A stretch of 64,000 nt of DNA from the NCBI RefSeq assembly GCF_021390515.1, contig NZ_JAJUXI010000003.1:496001-560000 (forward strand), written 5' to 3'. A program made the position numbers and the translations under genes. A model generated the notes under the pieces. That model ran no database searches and was not told where the DNA came from. It saw only the letters and a program-made list of their open reading frames with translations. This document shows, in pieces, positions 18,339 to 27,645 of the stretch; the stretch's first letter is position 1; each line of letters opens with the position of its first letter. This DNA comes from Dyadobacter sp. CY326 (GTDB lineage: Bacteria; Bacteroidota; Bacteroidia; Cytophagales; Spirosomataceae).

Positions 18339-18587
18339 TTAGTCGTTACCCTGCGTCTTAACAATTTTGTTATAAACGCCCAATAGCAAAATCGGCGCTG
18401 CCCATTGGCCAACAAACAATGCCGTATGCTTTCTGTTAAGAATTTTCAGCGTCAGCGAAACACCCATTACAGTGATGGCCGACCATAAAAATACGTCAGA
18501 AGGAATTTTTGCAGTTTGGTTTTCAATTGCTTTTGCAACTTTGCCCTCGTTTTGTTCCGGGTTAATATCATCTAGTTCATCGATCAT
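18339..18587 (-). CDS. Small two-helix membrane protein
   Basis: 82 residues. A soluble acidic start (MIDELDDINPEQNEGKVAKA) is followed by two membrane segments (FLWSAITVMGVSLTLKIL, then ALFVGQWAAPILLLGVY) joined by a short basic turn (NRKH). No family recognised; similar short proteins are frequent in Bacteroidota. It ends next to the bidirectional terminator, and the OBAP gene upstream lies 59 bp away on the same strand, so they may share a transcript. Confidence 0.7.
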   Translation of the reverse strand: MIDELDDINPEQNEGKVAKAIENQTAKIPSDVFLWSAITVMGVSLTLKILNRKHTALFVGQWAAPILLLGVYNKIVKTQGND

Positions 18588-18646
18588 TGCTTTATAAGTT
18601 TAAGTGACAAATCGCTAGCCACTTATAAAAACCGTTCCAGCCATAA

Positions 18647-19414
18647 TCAAGGTTCATGCTGGTGTTTCTGCGTCGCGGAGTCTGGTTTGCTGGAAATAGT
18701 GAACTGACGTATTTCGCCCTTTTCCCAGGCATTAGCACCCGGAACGGGCGTAGGAATAGGAATGTCACGCCTGTTTTCCCTCTTTTCTTTGGTTGAGATT
18801 TTGAATCGTTTGTCGCGGTCGGCCAGCAGTTCGGGATGGAGCTGCCCGTCTTTTGTAAATCCCATCATGATCATGGGCGAGCCGAGCGGCAAGGTCCGTT
18901 TCTGGTCCGTATGCCAGGTGTGAATCGTTTTCCCATAAGTCGAGATCAGTTTTTCCATCAGCTCGTGCTCGGCAACCTGCGGAATTCCCGGCGCAATCAG
19001 CGAACCTGAACTTACCTCATGTGCATGGCTGTGCCACAACTTTTTCTCCTCGGTTGAAAGCCCTTTGAATAGCTTTTCGCTGATGATGTATTCAATGCCC
19101 ATGATCTTCGCATCTTTTTCGTTTCCGTCAAAAATGATCGCCTGATATACATCTTCATTCAACTGATTTACATAATGATGCGCCTCCATTTGCGCATTGA
19201 TGTTGCCGTTGTAAAAATGAAAACCGTCCAGATAAGCGCTGAATCCTTTCAGCGGCGTTTTGTCCTGCATGACGTCCGCGCCTGCATTAAGGGTTTTTTC
19301 CTTAGGCGTTTTCTCGTCGCCGGGCGCGGCCACATTAGAGGAAGTGTTGCTGCCTCCGCAGGAAGACAAAATTGCGGGCAGCATGAGCAAAAAAAATTTG
19401 TGAAAGGTTGCCAT
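18647..19414 (-). CDS. OBAP (DUF1264) family lipoprotein
   Basis: 255 residues. The lipobox LSSC puts the lipidated Cys at 19. The body has the OBAP/DUF1264 signatures: a DGFHFYNGN motif, MEAHHYVNQLNEDVYQAIIFD, EYIISEKLFKGLSTEEKKLWHSHAHEV, and TWHTDQKRTLPLGSPMIMMGF. The family was named from plant oil-body-associated proteins; the bacterial role is unknown. The His-rich core (HHYV, HSHAHEV, HTWH) could bind metal. It fits the stress-gene block. Confidence 0.88.
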   Translation of the reverse strand: MATFHKFFLLMLPAILSSCGGSNTSSNVAAPGDEKTPKEKTLNAGADVMQDKTPLKGFSAYLDGFHFYNGNINAQMEAHHYVNQLNEDVYQAIIFDGNEKDAKIMGIEYIISEKLFKGLSTEEKKLWHSHAHEVSSGSLIAPGIPQVAEHELMEKLISTYGKTIHTWHTDQKRTLPLGSPMIMMGFTKDGQLHPELLADRDKRFKISTKEKRENRRDIPIPTPVPGANAWEKGEIRQFTISSKPDSATQKHQHEP

Positions 19415-19528
19415 TTGGATATAAATATTTGAGTTCGGCGGGCCTCAAATTATTATGCCACAGGCAGTTTGATCAAAAAACCAAAGAGGAAGTCCCCTCT
19501 TTGAAAAGTGAAGTCACGATTGGCAAGC

Positions 19529-19780
19529 TTAACCCAACCAACCGGCTTCCTTCGCCAAAAATACTAGCTCAACGAGAACCACGACACTAGTGATGGCAAT
19601 AATTCCGTACTTAATTTTGTCCCGTTTCGACATGGGTCCTTTTGCCTTTTTAGGCTCGGCAACCCTCCTTTCGAGAACAGGTGTAACGATGGGCTTTCGC
19701 ATCAGCGGGGCGTCGGCGCCTAGCTTGGCCTTATGAAGTTCGAAAAGTTCACGCCGCTTTTGGTCTAGATTTGTCTCCAT
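19529..19780 (-). CDS. Small basic protein with C-terminal membrane helix
   Basis: 83 residues. A charged N-terminal part (LDQKRRELFELHKAKLGADAP, then ERRVAEPKKAKGPMSKRDK) precedes one C-terminal membrane segment (YGIIAITSVVVLVELVFLA). No family recognised. It stands alone, with a 155-bp AT-rich region on its upstream side and 114 bp before the OBAP gene. Confidence 0.65.
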   Translation of the reverse strand: METNLDQKRRELFELHKAKLGADAPLMRKPIVTPVLERRVAEPKKAKGPMSKRDKIKYGIIAITSVVVLVELVFLAKEAGWLG

Positions 19781-19935
19781 AAATAAACGAAGTTTAACAG
19801 CACGATAAAATATCGGAAGTTTTTGTAGAAAACGCTAATGATTTATTAAAATTATCTTCACTATCAATTGATTTACAAACATTAACAATCAATTAGCGCC
19901 TTCCGTAAATCCAATAACCAATGCCGTTTTTTGAG
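19781..19935. other. AT-rich intergenic region at the end of the SusCD operon
   Basis: Contains the promoter of the 83-residue gene and the 3' end region of the last GH43 gene. Repeated TCAATT steps and a short ATCAATTGAT palindrome are visible. No strong terminator stem was found. Confidence 0.3.
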
Positions 19936-21417
19936 TTATTTTAAATCAAACCTCTCAATAGCAACATTCGTGCCGGGCGTTCCTTTTGCCACAATCCCTA
20001 TACGCAATGCGCGGTCCCAGGGAGGCAGATAGGAAACGTCCGGAATGCTTGCACGCATATCTATATACGTGTAGCCACCATCCAGACTATAAGCGAATTG
20101 CAAGTCAGTGTTATGCTTGACAGAAAGTCTAACACTGATATTTTTTTGCTGACCATTTAATGGAATATTTGCAATGGAGCTTGTTATGCCGTCTTTCAAC
20201 GCCGTGATCGATAAGCTGTCTTTACTGGCCGCTGCGTAGATCATGTTTCTATCGTCCCCTATCAATGCCACGCCTGCCGCTGCATTCGCCGCCGGAATGA
20301 CTTCCACAATGGCTTCATAATCGGCATTAAGCACTTTTTTTCCTAAATAAATTTCATTGCTATCGCTTAATGTAATGTTTAATTTCCCGTTTTGCTGCTT
20401 CAATGCTGGCTTGCGATACACGGACCAGTTCCATTGCAGACTTGGCATCTTGGTTTCAAAATCATCGCTGCTAGAAATTACCGGCGCCATATTGTCTGCA
20501 CTCAGATATTTATCAGAAAACTTGATCCAATTGTCTTTGGTGAATTCAAACTCCTGTATAAGTCCTTGACGACCAGTATATTTATTGGATTCCTTGTCGT
20601 AAGCGTGATACATGAAATAGTTTTTCCCATTGTATTTCAAGGCTGTCCCGTGACCTGGGCAAACCCACTTTTCCTGATTATTTAAAATCGGATTGTTCTC
20701 ATATTTTTCCCAGGGACCGGCCAGCTTCTTCGAACGGGCCACGCCGGTGGCGTAAGTGCAGCCACTGCCACAACATCCCGCTGCTGCATATATTGCATAG
20801 AAATAACCATTGTTTTTGACGATGGAAACGCCTTCCACAAGATTTCCCTCCCATTTGGTGTCATTCCTAAAAAGCTCTTTTTTTTCTCCGATGAGCGCTG
20901 TGCGTTCCTCGTTCAATGGCTGAATCCAGATGGGCGTTGGCTGACCAATGCTGTTGCCGTCTTCCTTCCAAATCAAATGCAGCTTATTGTTTTCATCACG
21001 CATGGGAAATCCGTCGATGGAACCATCGGCCTCGCAAACCAATGGTCCGTGATCTTTGTAAGGGCCTTCGGGCGAATCAGCGCTGGCAACGCCTACGCAT
21101 AGATTTCCGTCTTTCTTATGCGCGGTGTAATACACGTAAACTTTCCCGTTCTCCACATTGAGCTCGGGCGCCCAATAATAATAATCCGCCCAGGAAGTGA
21201 GTTTTGGAAAAATATATCCCACTTGTTCCCACTTTTTCAAATCTGTGGATTTCAATATGGGGAATGAGGGCGCCCAGTTGGAACTGGTTGCCGTTGCATA
21301 ATATGCACCTTTGAATTTGATGACTGACGGATCAGGGAAATCGCCAGGGATAACGGCCTGCTGCGCGGAGGCCAGGTTGATAACAATCGTAAAAATAACC
21401 AGCAATACAAATCTCAT
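19936..21417 (-). CDS. GH43 glycosidase with C-terminal beta-sandwich domain
   Basis: 493 residues, exported (MRFVLLVIFTIVINLASAQ). The five-bladed GH43 propeller has base D29 (GDFPDPSV), the pKa-modulating D135 (SIDGFP) and acid E195 (NLVEGVSI). A Cys-rich AAGCCGSGCTYATG loop follows. The last 180 residues form a concanavalin-type beta-sandwich often seen after GH43 domains. GH43 enzymes release arabinofuranose or xylose; which cannot be told from sequence alone. Fourth and last gene of the SusC-SusD operon, 24 bp after the previous GH43. Confidence 0.9.
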   Translation of the reverse strand: MRFVLLVIFTIVINLASAQQAVIPGDFPDPSVIKFKGAYYATATSSNWAPSFPILKSTDLKKWEQVGYIFPKLTSWADYYYWAPELNVENGKVYVYYTAHKKDGNLCVGVASADSPEGPYKDHGPLVCEADGSIDGFPMRDENNKLHLIWKEDGNSIGQPTPIWIQPLNEERTALIGEKKELFRNDTKWEGNLVEGVSIVKNNGYFYAIYAAAGCCGSGCTYATGVARSKKLAGPWEKYENNPILNNQEKWVCPGHGTALKYNGKNYFMYHAYDKESNKYTGRQGLIQEFEFTKDNWIKFSDKYLSADNMAPVISSSDDFETKMPSLQWNWSVYRKPALKQQNGKLNITLSDSNEIYLGKKVLNADYEAIVEVIPAANAAAGVALIGDDRNMIYAAASKDSLSITALKDGITSSIANIPLNGQQKNISVRLSVKHNTDLQFAYSLDGGYTYIDMRASIPDVSYLPPWDRALRIGIVAKGTPGTNVAIERFDLK

Positions 21418-21441
21418 TTCTCAAATTTTAGTTAAATCAAT

Positions 21442-22515
21442 TCATTCTCCCGACGGCACAGGCAACGCTTGTCCGGTCGAAACCGGCTCGCCAAAACTGG
21501 GCAATCCTGCGGCAGTCCAGGTAAAACGCTGCATCCGCACATTCCGTGCATTGCCACAGCCCTGCCCTGCCGCCGTGTTGGCATGATACAAAATCCAGTC
21601 TTCTTTTCCGTCCTTTGATTTGAAAAAACCATTATGACCGACGCCATATGCATTGGCAGAAGCCAGTCCCGTAAAAACCGGCTCGGCAGATTTCACCCAG
21701 CTTGCAGGATTTATCGGATCTGCGTTTTCGGTTAAGCTTATCAAGCCCAAGCCATAACGGTCGTCCCCGCAATAACTTCCGGAATAGATCAGAAAAGCCT
21801 TTCCAGCCGGATTTCTCAAAATCTCAGGTCCCTCATTCACCGCAAAACCGCGCTTTTCCCAATCATATTGCGGACTGGAAATTTTCACCGTCGGACCTGT
21901 TAGTGTAAACGGATTGCTCATTTTGGCAATGTAAAGGTTTTGTGTCAGGTCACTCGTGCCGGCCACAAACGGCCTTCCCGACCAGATCAGATAGCGCGCA
22001 TTCTGGTGTTCGAAAACGGTCGCATCAATGGACCACAAGTCTATTGGATTCGTCAAAAGTTGTCCTTTATTGACCCATGTCCCTGTTGTTGGATCGGCGC
22101 TTTCGTTTTCGAGCACCCACATGCGGTGGTTGCGGTCTTCGCCATCCGTGCCTGTGTAATAGATATACCATTTGTTGTCCAGGAAAAACAATTCTGGGGC
22201 CCAAATGTCGCGCGAATTCCCACCCGTAGCCGGTGCATTGAAAACTATTACGGGTGTTGTCGTTGCCAGTTTACTCATTTTCCCAGTTTTCCAAAGCTGT
22301 ATTCGATTGCCCAAAGTGTGCGTGTAATAATACAGGCTGTCTTTTTGAAAAACCCACGGGTCCGGTGCGGATTGGAGCAAAGGATTGGTAAAAGTGCTTG
22401 CATTGCTCGTTCCGGGTTCGGGCGATTTTGCGCCTTTTTTGCAAGAAGCATCCAGAAACAATAATAAAACAACCGATGCCAGAACCGGCTTAAAAATGCT
22501 TTTTCCTGCTATCAC
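21442..22515 (-). CDS. GH43 lipoprotein, arabinanase/arabinofuranosidase-like
   Basis: 357 residues from a GTG start that lies 1 base after the SusD stop (TAACGTG); no in-frame ATG exists before the signal. The lipobox LDASC gives Cys25, so it is probably a surface or periplasmic lipoprotein. Catalytic residues are D52 (SAPDPWVF), D164 (WSIDATVF) and E228 (VNEGPEIL). The short single-domain layout fits extracellular arabinan-acting GH43 enzymes. The stop/start contact suggests translational coupling to susD. Confidence 0.87.
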   Translation of the reverse strand: MIAGKSIFKPVLASVVLLLFLDASCKKGAKSPEPGTSNASTFTNPLLQSAPDPWVFQKDSLYYYTHTLGNRIQLWKTGKMSKLATTTPVIVFNAPATGGNSRDIWAPELFFLDNKWYIYYTGTDGEDRNHRMWVLENESADPTTGTWVNKGQLLTNPIDLWSIDATVFEHQNARYLIWSGRPFVAGTSDLTQNLYIAKMSNPFTLTGPTVKISSPQYDWEKRGFAVNEGPEILRNPAGKAFLIYSGSYCGDDRYGLGLISLTENADPINPASWVKSAEPVFTGLASANAYGVGHNGFFKSKDGKEDWILYHANTAAGQGCGNARNVRMQRFTWTAAGLPSFGEPVSTGQALPVPSGE

Positions 22516-22516
22516 G

Positions 22517-24061
22517 TTAGTAACCCGGGTTTTGTGTCAAATTAGGATTGAGGTCAATGTCCGATTGGGGAATTGGATACCATTCGTTTCTGCCTTTGAC
22601 AAAATTAGCAAATTCCGGATCTCGTGAGGCCAGTTCGGGACCAAGATCGCCCCATCTTTGCAAGTCGGCGAACCGCCAGCCTTCGCCAGTTAGCTCAGTG
22701 ATCCGCTCGTGTTTTAATTGTTCCAAAAATGCGTCCCGGCTCAATCCCGGCCTGGCCACGGACAATGGCCGCAGTCCTGCACGCACACGCACGCGGTCGA
22801 CATAAGGATAGGCCTGGGCAGTTTGCCCGAGTCCGTTGAGCGCCTCTGCGTACATGAGAAGCACATCAGCATAACGGATTAGCCTGTAATTATTTGGAGA
22901 ACGGAAACCTTCCTCCGTCCTGCCTGCCTCATTGTCATTCAGTAACTTGCGAAACCACACCGTGCTGCTCTCGCCTGTGTTAACGCCATAGCGGGAGGCA
23001 AATGTCTGTCCGTAAACCTGTGTAAACTGGGGCCCGCGCACATCGGTGGAATCGAAAAGCAATGAGACCGCCAGCCTCGGATCGCGCGTTCCGAGTGCTG
23101 TATTTTCCCTTTGAAATTCGCCAACCAGCCATCTTCGTGCAGCACCATCGGAAAATCCTACGCCTCTTGGCGCGTAAAATTGGGCAATGGATGTTCCGGG
23201 ATTGTTAATGCGGGTTTCGTCCACATCATCATCCGTATTTTCATTTGGATTAAACCGAAACTGGATTTCAAAAACGGACTCGCTGTTGTTCTCGGTGGAT
23301 GCTTTGAAATTATCCTGATAATTTGGGACGAGGCTGTACAAATCTTTTCCTTCGCCTGTAACCAGCCAGCTCAATGCAGTAGCTGCTTCCTGATATTTGT
23401 TTTGTTGCAAATAGGCTTTCCCCAGCAATGCATATGCCGCACCGCGGGTTGCCCTTCCAATGTCGTCGCCCGTGTAACGCAGCGGCAGACCGGGAGCAGC
23501 GTCGATGAGATCTTGCTGCACTTGTGCCCAAGCCTCTTCATTGGTTGCATTGCTCGGACGGTCAGTCGGCTCGGATGGTTCCAGCATGAGCGGCGGACGG
23601 CCATAATATAATGTCAGGTTGAAATAAAATAGCGCCCGTAAAAATCTCGCTTCGGAAACAATACGGGTTTTCAATGCTTCATCCATCTCAATGCCAGGCA
23701 CATAAGCGATCACCTGATTGGCGCGAAAAACGCCTATGAACAGATTTTGCCACGTTCCGGCGGTTAGTCCTTCATTGTAATTGGTCTGGACGAAACTCAT
23801 GACGTTGTTCAAAGTAATGTCGCCGCCCGAGCCGTAACCCTCGTCAGAACGCAGAGATCCGTGGTAAAATAGAAACCTGGAATAAAGTGTAGCCGTTCTG
23901 TGGAATGTGCTGTAAACGGCATTAACACCTTTAATCGCGTCAGACTCACTCTGCCAGAAGGACGCTATGGTCGGGTTATTCGGATTTGGCTCGTCAAAAT
24001 TACGGTTGCAAGAGGTCGCGATGAGTAAAACGACGGTTGTAAGCAAAAATATCTTTTTCAT
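22517..24061 (-). CDS. susD: SusD/RagB-type glycan-binding lipoprotein
   Basis: 514 residues. Lipobox ATSC gives Cys18, followed by NRNFDEPNPNNPTIASFWQSE. The SusD_RagB fold is seen in the TPR-like helices (SEARFLRALFYFNLTLYYG; RGAAYALLGKAYLQQNKYQEA) and the C-terminal block ending GEGWRFADLQRWG and NPGY. It caps the SusC channel and binds the oligosaccharide at the cell surface. 28 bp after susC, as is normal. Confidence 0.95.
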   Translation of the reverse strand: MKKIFLLTTVVLLIATSCNRNFDEPNPNNPTIASFWQSESDAIKGVNAVYSTFHRTATLYSRFLFYHGSLRSDEGYGSGGDITLNNVMSFVQTNYNEGLTAGTWQNLFIGVFRANQVIAYVPGIEMDEALKTRIVSEARFLRALFYFNLTLYYGRPPLMLEPSEPTDRPSNATNEEAWAQVQQDLIDAAPGLPLRYTGDDIGRATRGAAYALLGKAYLQQNKYQEAATALSWLVTGEGKDLYSLVPNYQDNFKASTENNSESVFEIQFRFNPNENTDDDVDETRINNPGTSIAQFYAPRGVGFSDGAARRWLVGEFQRENTALGTRDPRLAVSLLFDSTDVRGPQFTQVYGQTFASRYGVNTGESSTVWFRKLLNDNEAGRTEEGFRSPNNYRLIRYADVLLMYAEALNGLGQTAQAYPYVDRVRVRAGLRPLSVARPGLSRDAFLEQLKHERITELTGEGWRFADLQRWGDLGPELASRDPEFANFVKGRNEWYPIPQSDIDLNPNLTQNPGY

Positions 24062-24089
24062 TTGAATGTCATTTTGAAATTAAGGGGTG

Positions 24090-27000
24090 TCAGAATCCAA
24101 GGTTAATGCCGACTGCAATGATCCTTGAAGCAGGATAGCCGCCTAAATCCACACCCGGTTCGAGGTTGAAATTTGCGCCGACCACATCCGGATCCAATCC
24201 CTGATATTTGGTAAAAGTCAGCAGATTTTGCCCGCTGATGTAAACTCTCGCGCTTCCTAATGCGGCTTTCTTAGTAATGCTTTCGGGCAGTGAATACGAC
24301 AATTCCACATTCCGCAACCGTAGATAAGAGCCGTTTTCAAGCCAGCGATCGGTGTTGCCGCGCACATTGGAAACGATGCCGCGATCCGCAGATGCAGGGT
24401 CGCCCGCAACGCCCGTGGAATAGGAGACGCCTAATCTTGGAAAGTCCGTGTCGGTGTTTGTAGGCGTCCAGGGATCGATGCCACGGCGATAATTGGAGTA
24501 ACCCATTCCGTCCAGTTCACGCAGCACATCATTGTATATTTTTTGACCAAAAGCGCCGTAAAACTGCACATTCAACGAAAACCCACTATAAGTTCCGTTC
24601 AGGATCAGCCCGGAAGTAAGCTTGGGCCATGGACTTCCGGAAAATACCCGGTCGCGATCATTGATGTCATCCGTCGTTCCCTGGTCAATGCGATTTACAT
24701 AGCGAATGTCGCCCGGTTTGGCATAAGCAGCTTGTGCCCTGTGTGCCTGCACTTCCTCATCGTTTTGGAAAAGTCCGTCCGTTTCAATCAAGTAATATTC
24801 ACCAATGGAGCGCCCAACTTGCGAACGCGTATTTCCCGATTGAATGTAATTTCTCGGCTCGCCCGTTTCTTCATCCACACCCAGGTTGCCCAGTTCAAGC
24901 ACTTTGTTGCGGATTACACTGAAATTAGAAGCAACGCTCCATGTAAAAGGACCTGAATTTTGTCGGTAAGTCACTTCAAGCTCAACGCCTTTGTTCTCAA
25001 TTGAACCAATGTTAACCAATGGATCGCCCTGCAAATTGCCAATGTAACCCGGCAGCGGAAGCGAAAGCAACACATCTTTTGCAACGGACCGGAATGCGTC
25101 CACTGTTACGGAAAGTTTGTTATTGTAAAGCGTCATATCGGCTCCAATGTTTGCCGTTGCCTTTTGCTCCCATTTGATGTCTTCATACACAAGTCGGGCT
25201 TGGGTGGCGCCAGGAAATTCCGTTTGACCAGTGCCGAAAACTGCACGTGGTGCCTGATTCAGAAATCCTGTATATTGGTAATTAGTCAAATTCGCTGAGC
25301 CCAGCACACCATAAGATCCTCTGATTTTTAACTCCGTAATGATGTCCGATTTGAAAAAATCTTCATTGCTGACTTTCCATGAAGCGGCTGCTGATGGGAA
25401 ATAACCTGTCCGGTGCGCTGGTGAAAAACGCGAATCCTTATCGGCGCGGAAAGTAAGTGTTAAGTAATATTTCTCAGCATAATTGTAGTTAAGCCGACCC
25501 AATGCCGAACTAATTAATGTCTCAGAACGCGTGCCCGTTGCCGTCATTCCGCCGCTGGCTGAGTTAATGGTCGTAAAATATTCTCCACCATATTGTCCCA
25601 ACTGCAACCTGCGGCCGCCCACATCATCCGTGCGGATCGTTTGCTGCGTATAACCCACGACGCCATTAATGGCATGCTTTCCAATATTATGACTAAAATT
25701 CAATGTGTGCTCAAACAAATAACTCAGGAATTGCGCGCGCGTCTGCGCCACACTGCTGAACTCCGGCGACTGATTCCAATACCAAAGTCCTTCTCTCCTG
25801 ACACTGTTTGTTTTGTCAAAACTCGTTTCCAAACCAGCATTGAATCTGTAACTTAGCCCGTTCAGGATTTTATAGTCCAGATAAGCATTGCCGAGCACTT
25901 TGAAAAAGTTGGAAGTCATTTTGGTAATCTCATTGATGGCAATCTGATTTCTTGCGAAAGAACGGTTGTTGAAAGATCCAAAACCCCAGCCTCCCGGATT
26001 GGAAGTGCTCGCCAGATCAGCACTTTGCACGGGAATGATCGGCAAACTTGACCAGATGTCATACCAGGCATTGCCTTCCGCAAAACCTCCCTGAAATGGT
26101 GCGTTTCTTTCGGTTGCGGAAATCATCATGTTTTCGCCAAACGTGAATTTATTCCGTGATGCCTCCGTGTTGATCCTTAATGCAGCCCTTTGAAAATCTC
26201 TTGCTTTCAAAACGCCCTCATCTCCGAAATAGGAAGCCGAAATCAGATATTTGCTATCTTTTCCACCGCCCGAAATACTCAAATTATAGTCCTGAATTGC
26301 GCCTGTTCGCAGCAATTCGTCCGCCCAGTTGGTGTTAACAGCTCCGTTGTAGTTGGCTACGCCTGGCTGCAATGCATTGCCTGCCGCCTGGTAAGCGCGC
26401 GTATTTGTCTCCACATATTCCTGGGCATCCATCATATCCCATCTTTTGGGAATAGACGAAAGCCCGTAACGTGCAGATCCACTGACTGATAGGGCACCTT
26501 CTTTTCCTTTTTTTGTAGTAATAATGATTACGCCGTTCGCAGCGCGTGAGCCGTAAATGGCAGCAGCGGACGCATCTTTCAAAACCTGGATCGTTTCCAC
26601 ATCATTGGGATTCACTGTTGTATTTGCGTCAGCGAACATGCCGTCGATCACATACAATGGGCTTGCATTGCCAAATAGCGTGCTTAATCCTCGAATGTTA
26701 ACAACCGCTTCCTGCCCAGGCGCTCCGCCGTTGCGGACCTGCACGCCAGGCGTCATGCCCTGCAATGCCTCGGGCACCGAGCGCGCTACCCGCCTGTTTG
26801 TATTTTGCGCGTCAATAATGCCGGTTGCGCCGGTAAGGTCTGTACGCCGAACGGATTGATAACCGATCACAACAAACTCGTCCAGATTGCGCGCGTCCTC
26901 TTGCAAGGTGATCGTGTAAGTGACTTGGTCGGTTACAGGAATATCGGCGGGCTGATAGCCGATGAATGTGACGCGCAATGTTTGGCCCGATGGCGCAGCG

Positions 27001-27194
27001 ATCGAAAATTTGCCTTCTGCGTCGGAAATGGTTGCTGTACTGGTTCCTACCAGCAGCACAGTTGCACCTGGCAGCGCTTCGCCTGCTTCGGTCTGGACTA
27101 CGCCAGTCACTGTCCTGTCTTGCGCCGAAACCTGGGCAACAAACAACATTGCAACGACCAATTGACACATAGCCCGAAAGGTAAAATGTTTCAT
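24090..27194 (-). CDS. susC: SusC/RagA-type TonB-dependent transporter
   Basis: 1034 residues. A signal peptide (ending AQVSAQ) is followed by the carboxypeptidase-D-like domain (VTGVVQTEAGEALPGATVLL), then the plug with the SusC hallmark DVETIQVLKDASAAAIYGSR and GVIIITTKKGK, and a 22-strand barrel ending AVGINLGF. It imports oligosaccharides from the outer membrane with TonB energy. No TonB-box STN/anti-sigma extension is present, so control is more likely by the hybrid two-component protein or another regulator than by an ECF sigma factor. Confidence 0.96.
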   Translation of the reverse strand: MKHFTFRAMCQLVVAMLFVAQVSAQDRTVTGVVQTEAGEALPGATVLLVGTSTATISDAEGKFSIAAPSGQTLRVTFIGYQPADIPVTDQVTYTITLQEDARNLDEFVVIGYQSVRRTDLTGATGIIDAQNTNRRVARSVPEALQGMTPGVQVRNGGAPGQEAVVNIRGLSTLFGNASPLYVIDGMFADANTTVNPNDVETIQVLKDASAAAIYGSRAANGVIIITTKKGKEGALSVSGSARYGLSSIPKRWDMMDAQEYVETNTRAYQAAGNALQPGVANYNGAVNTNWADELLRTGAIQDYNLSISGGGKDSKYLISASYFGDEGVLKARDFQRAALRINTEASRNKFTFGENMMISATERNAPFQGGFAEGNAWYDIWSSLPIIPVQSADLASTSNPGGWGFGSFNNRSFARNQIAINEITKMTSNFFKVLGNAYLDYKILNGLSYRFNAGLETSFDKTNSVRREGLWYWNQSPEFSSVAQTRAQFLSYLFEHTLNFSHNIGKHAINGVVGYTQQTIRTDDVGGRRLQLGQYGGEYFTTINSASGGMTATGTRSETLISSALGRLNYNYAEKYYLTLTFRADKDSRFSPAHRTGYFPSAAASWKVSNEDFFKSDIITELKIRGSYGVLGSANLTNYQYTGFLNQAPRAVFGTGQTEFPGATQARLVYEDIKWEQKATANIGADMTLYNNKLSVTVDAFRSVAKDVLLSLPLPGYIGNLQGDPLVNIGSIENKGVELEVTYRQNSGPFTWSVASNFSVIRNKVLELGNLGVDEETGEPRNYIQSGNTRSQVGRSIGEYYLIETDGLFQNDEEVQAHRAQAAYAKPGDIRYVNRIDQGTTDDINDRDRVFSGSPWPKLTSGLILNGTYSGFSLNVQFYGAFGQKIYNDVLRELDGMGYSNYRRGIDPWTPTNTDTDFPRLGVSYSTGVAGDPASADRGIVSNVRGNTDRWLENGSYLRLRNVELSYSLPESITKKAALGSARVYISGQNLLTFTKYQGLDPDVVGANFNLEPGVDLGGYPASRIIAVGINLGF

Positions 27195-27243
27195 ATGAGG
27201 TGTTCTGTATTGGTTAATGAGAATGTATGAAGCAGAATCGCAA

Positions 27244-27289
27244 AGAATCCTGGGGAGCGAATGATTATAAAAATTATGCCCAGGATTCT
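27244..27289 (-). promoter_or_regulatory. Hairpin in the leader between the small lipoprotein and susC
   Basis: AGAATCCTGGG at 27244-27254 pairs perfectly with CCCAGGATTCT at 27279-27289 around a 24-base AT-rich loop. On the minus strand it is followed by only three T, so it is a weak terminator at best. It ends 50 bp before the susC start and could control susC expression or mRNA stability. Confidence 0.5.
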
Positions 27290-27302
27290 ATTGCAAGCGC
27301 TG

Positions 27303-27527
27303 TTATCTAGGCTCATCTGAGTTGAGCGTATCTTGTCCAGGCGTCGTAGCTTTGGCCGGATCGCTTTGATCTATATTCTTGCGGACATCCACGGAATTGG
27401 TGTCCGTGCCAACTACACTGGAATCCATCGATCCGCCGCCAGTCGACTGATCCTGTCCCTCGTTGTTTTTTGTGCAACCTGCCAGAAACATTGCTGCCAG
27501 CACGGCGCACATGAAGTGCTTTTTCAT
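27303..27527 (-). CDS. Small Ser/Asp-rich lipoprotein
   Basis: 74 residues. MKKHFMCAVLAAMFLAGC is a clear lipoprotein signal with Cys18. The rest is short, polar and probably unfolded (TKNNEGQDQSTGGGSMDSS, then SVDVRKNIDQSDPAKATTPGQ). No family recognised. It lies upstream of susC on the same strand with the 27244 hairpin between them, so it may be a leader gene of the operon or an independent gene. Confidence 0.65.
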   Translation of the reverse strand: MKKHFMCAVLAAMFLAGCTKNNEGQDQSTGGGSMDSSVVGTDTNSVDVRKNIDQSDPAKATTPGQDTLNSDEPR

Positions 27528-27547
27528 AGTTTGTTTGTTGAAATGAT

Positions 27548-27586
27548 AAAAAAAATACTGTGCACGAAAAAATCGGGTGCACAGTA
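27548..27586 (-). terminator. Strong terminator after the GH30 gene
   Basis: On the minus strand TACTGTGCAC pairs with GTGCACAGTA (27556-27565 with 27577-27586), an 11-base loop lies between, and a run of eight T follows at 27548-27555. It separates the DLH-GH30 unit from the SusCD unit. Confidence 0.9.
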
Positions 27587-27645
27587 AAAATCATTCCAAT
27601 ATGTCGGTTCCAAACGCAGAACCCTGTAATGCAGTTTTGGATGAA

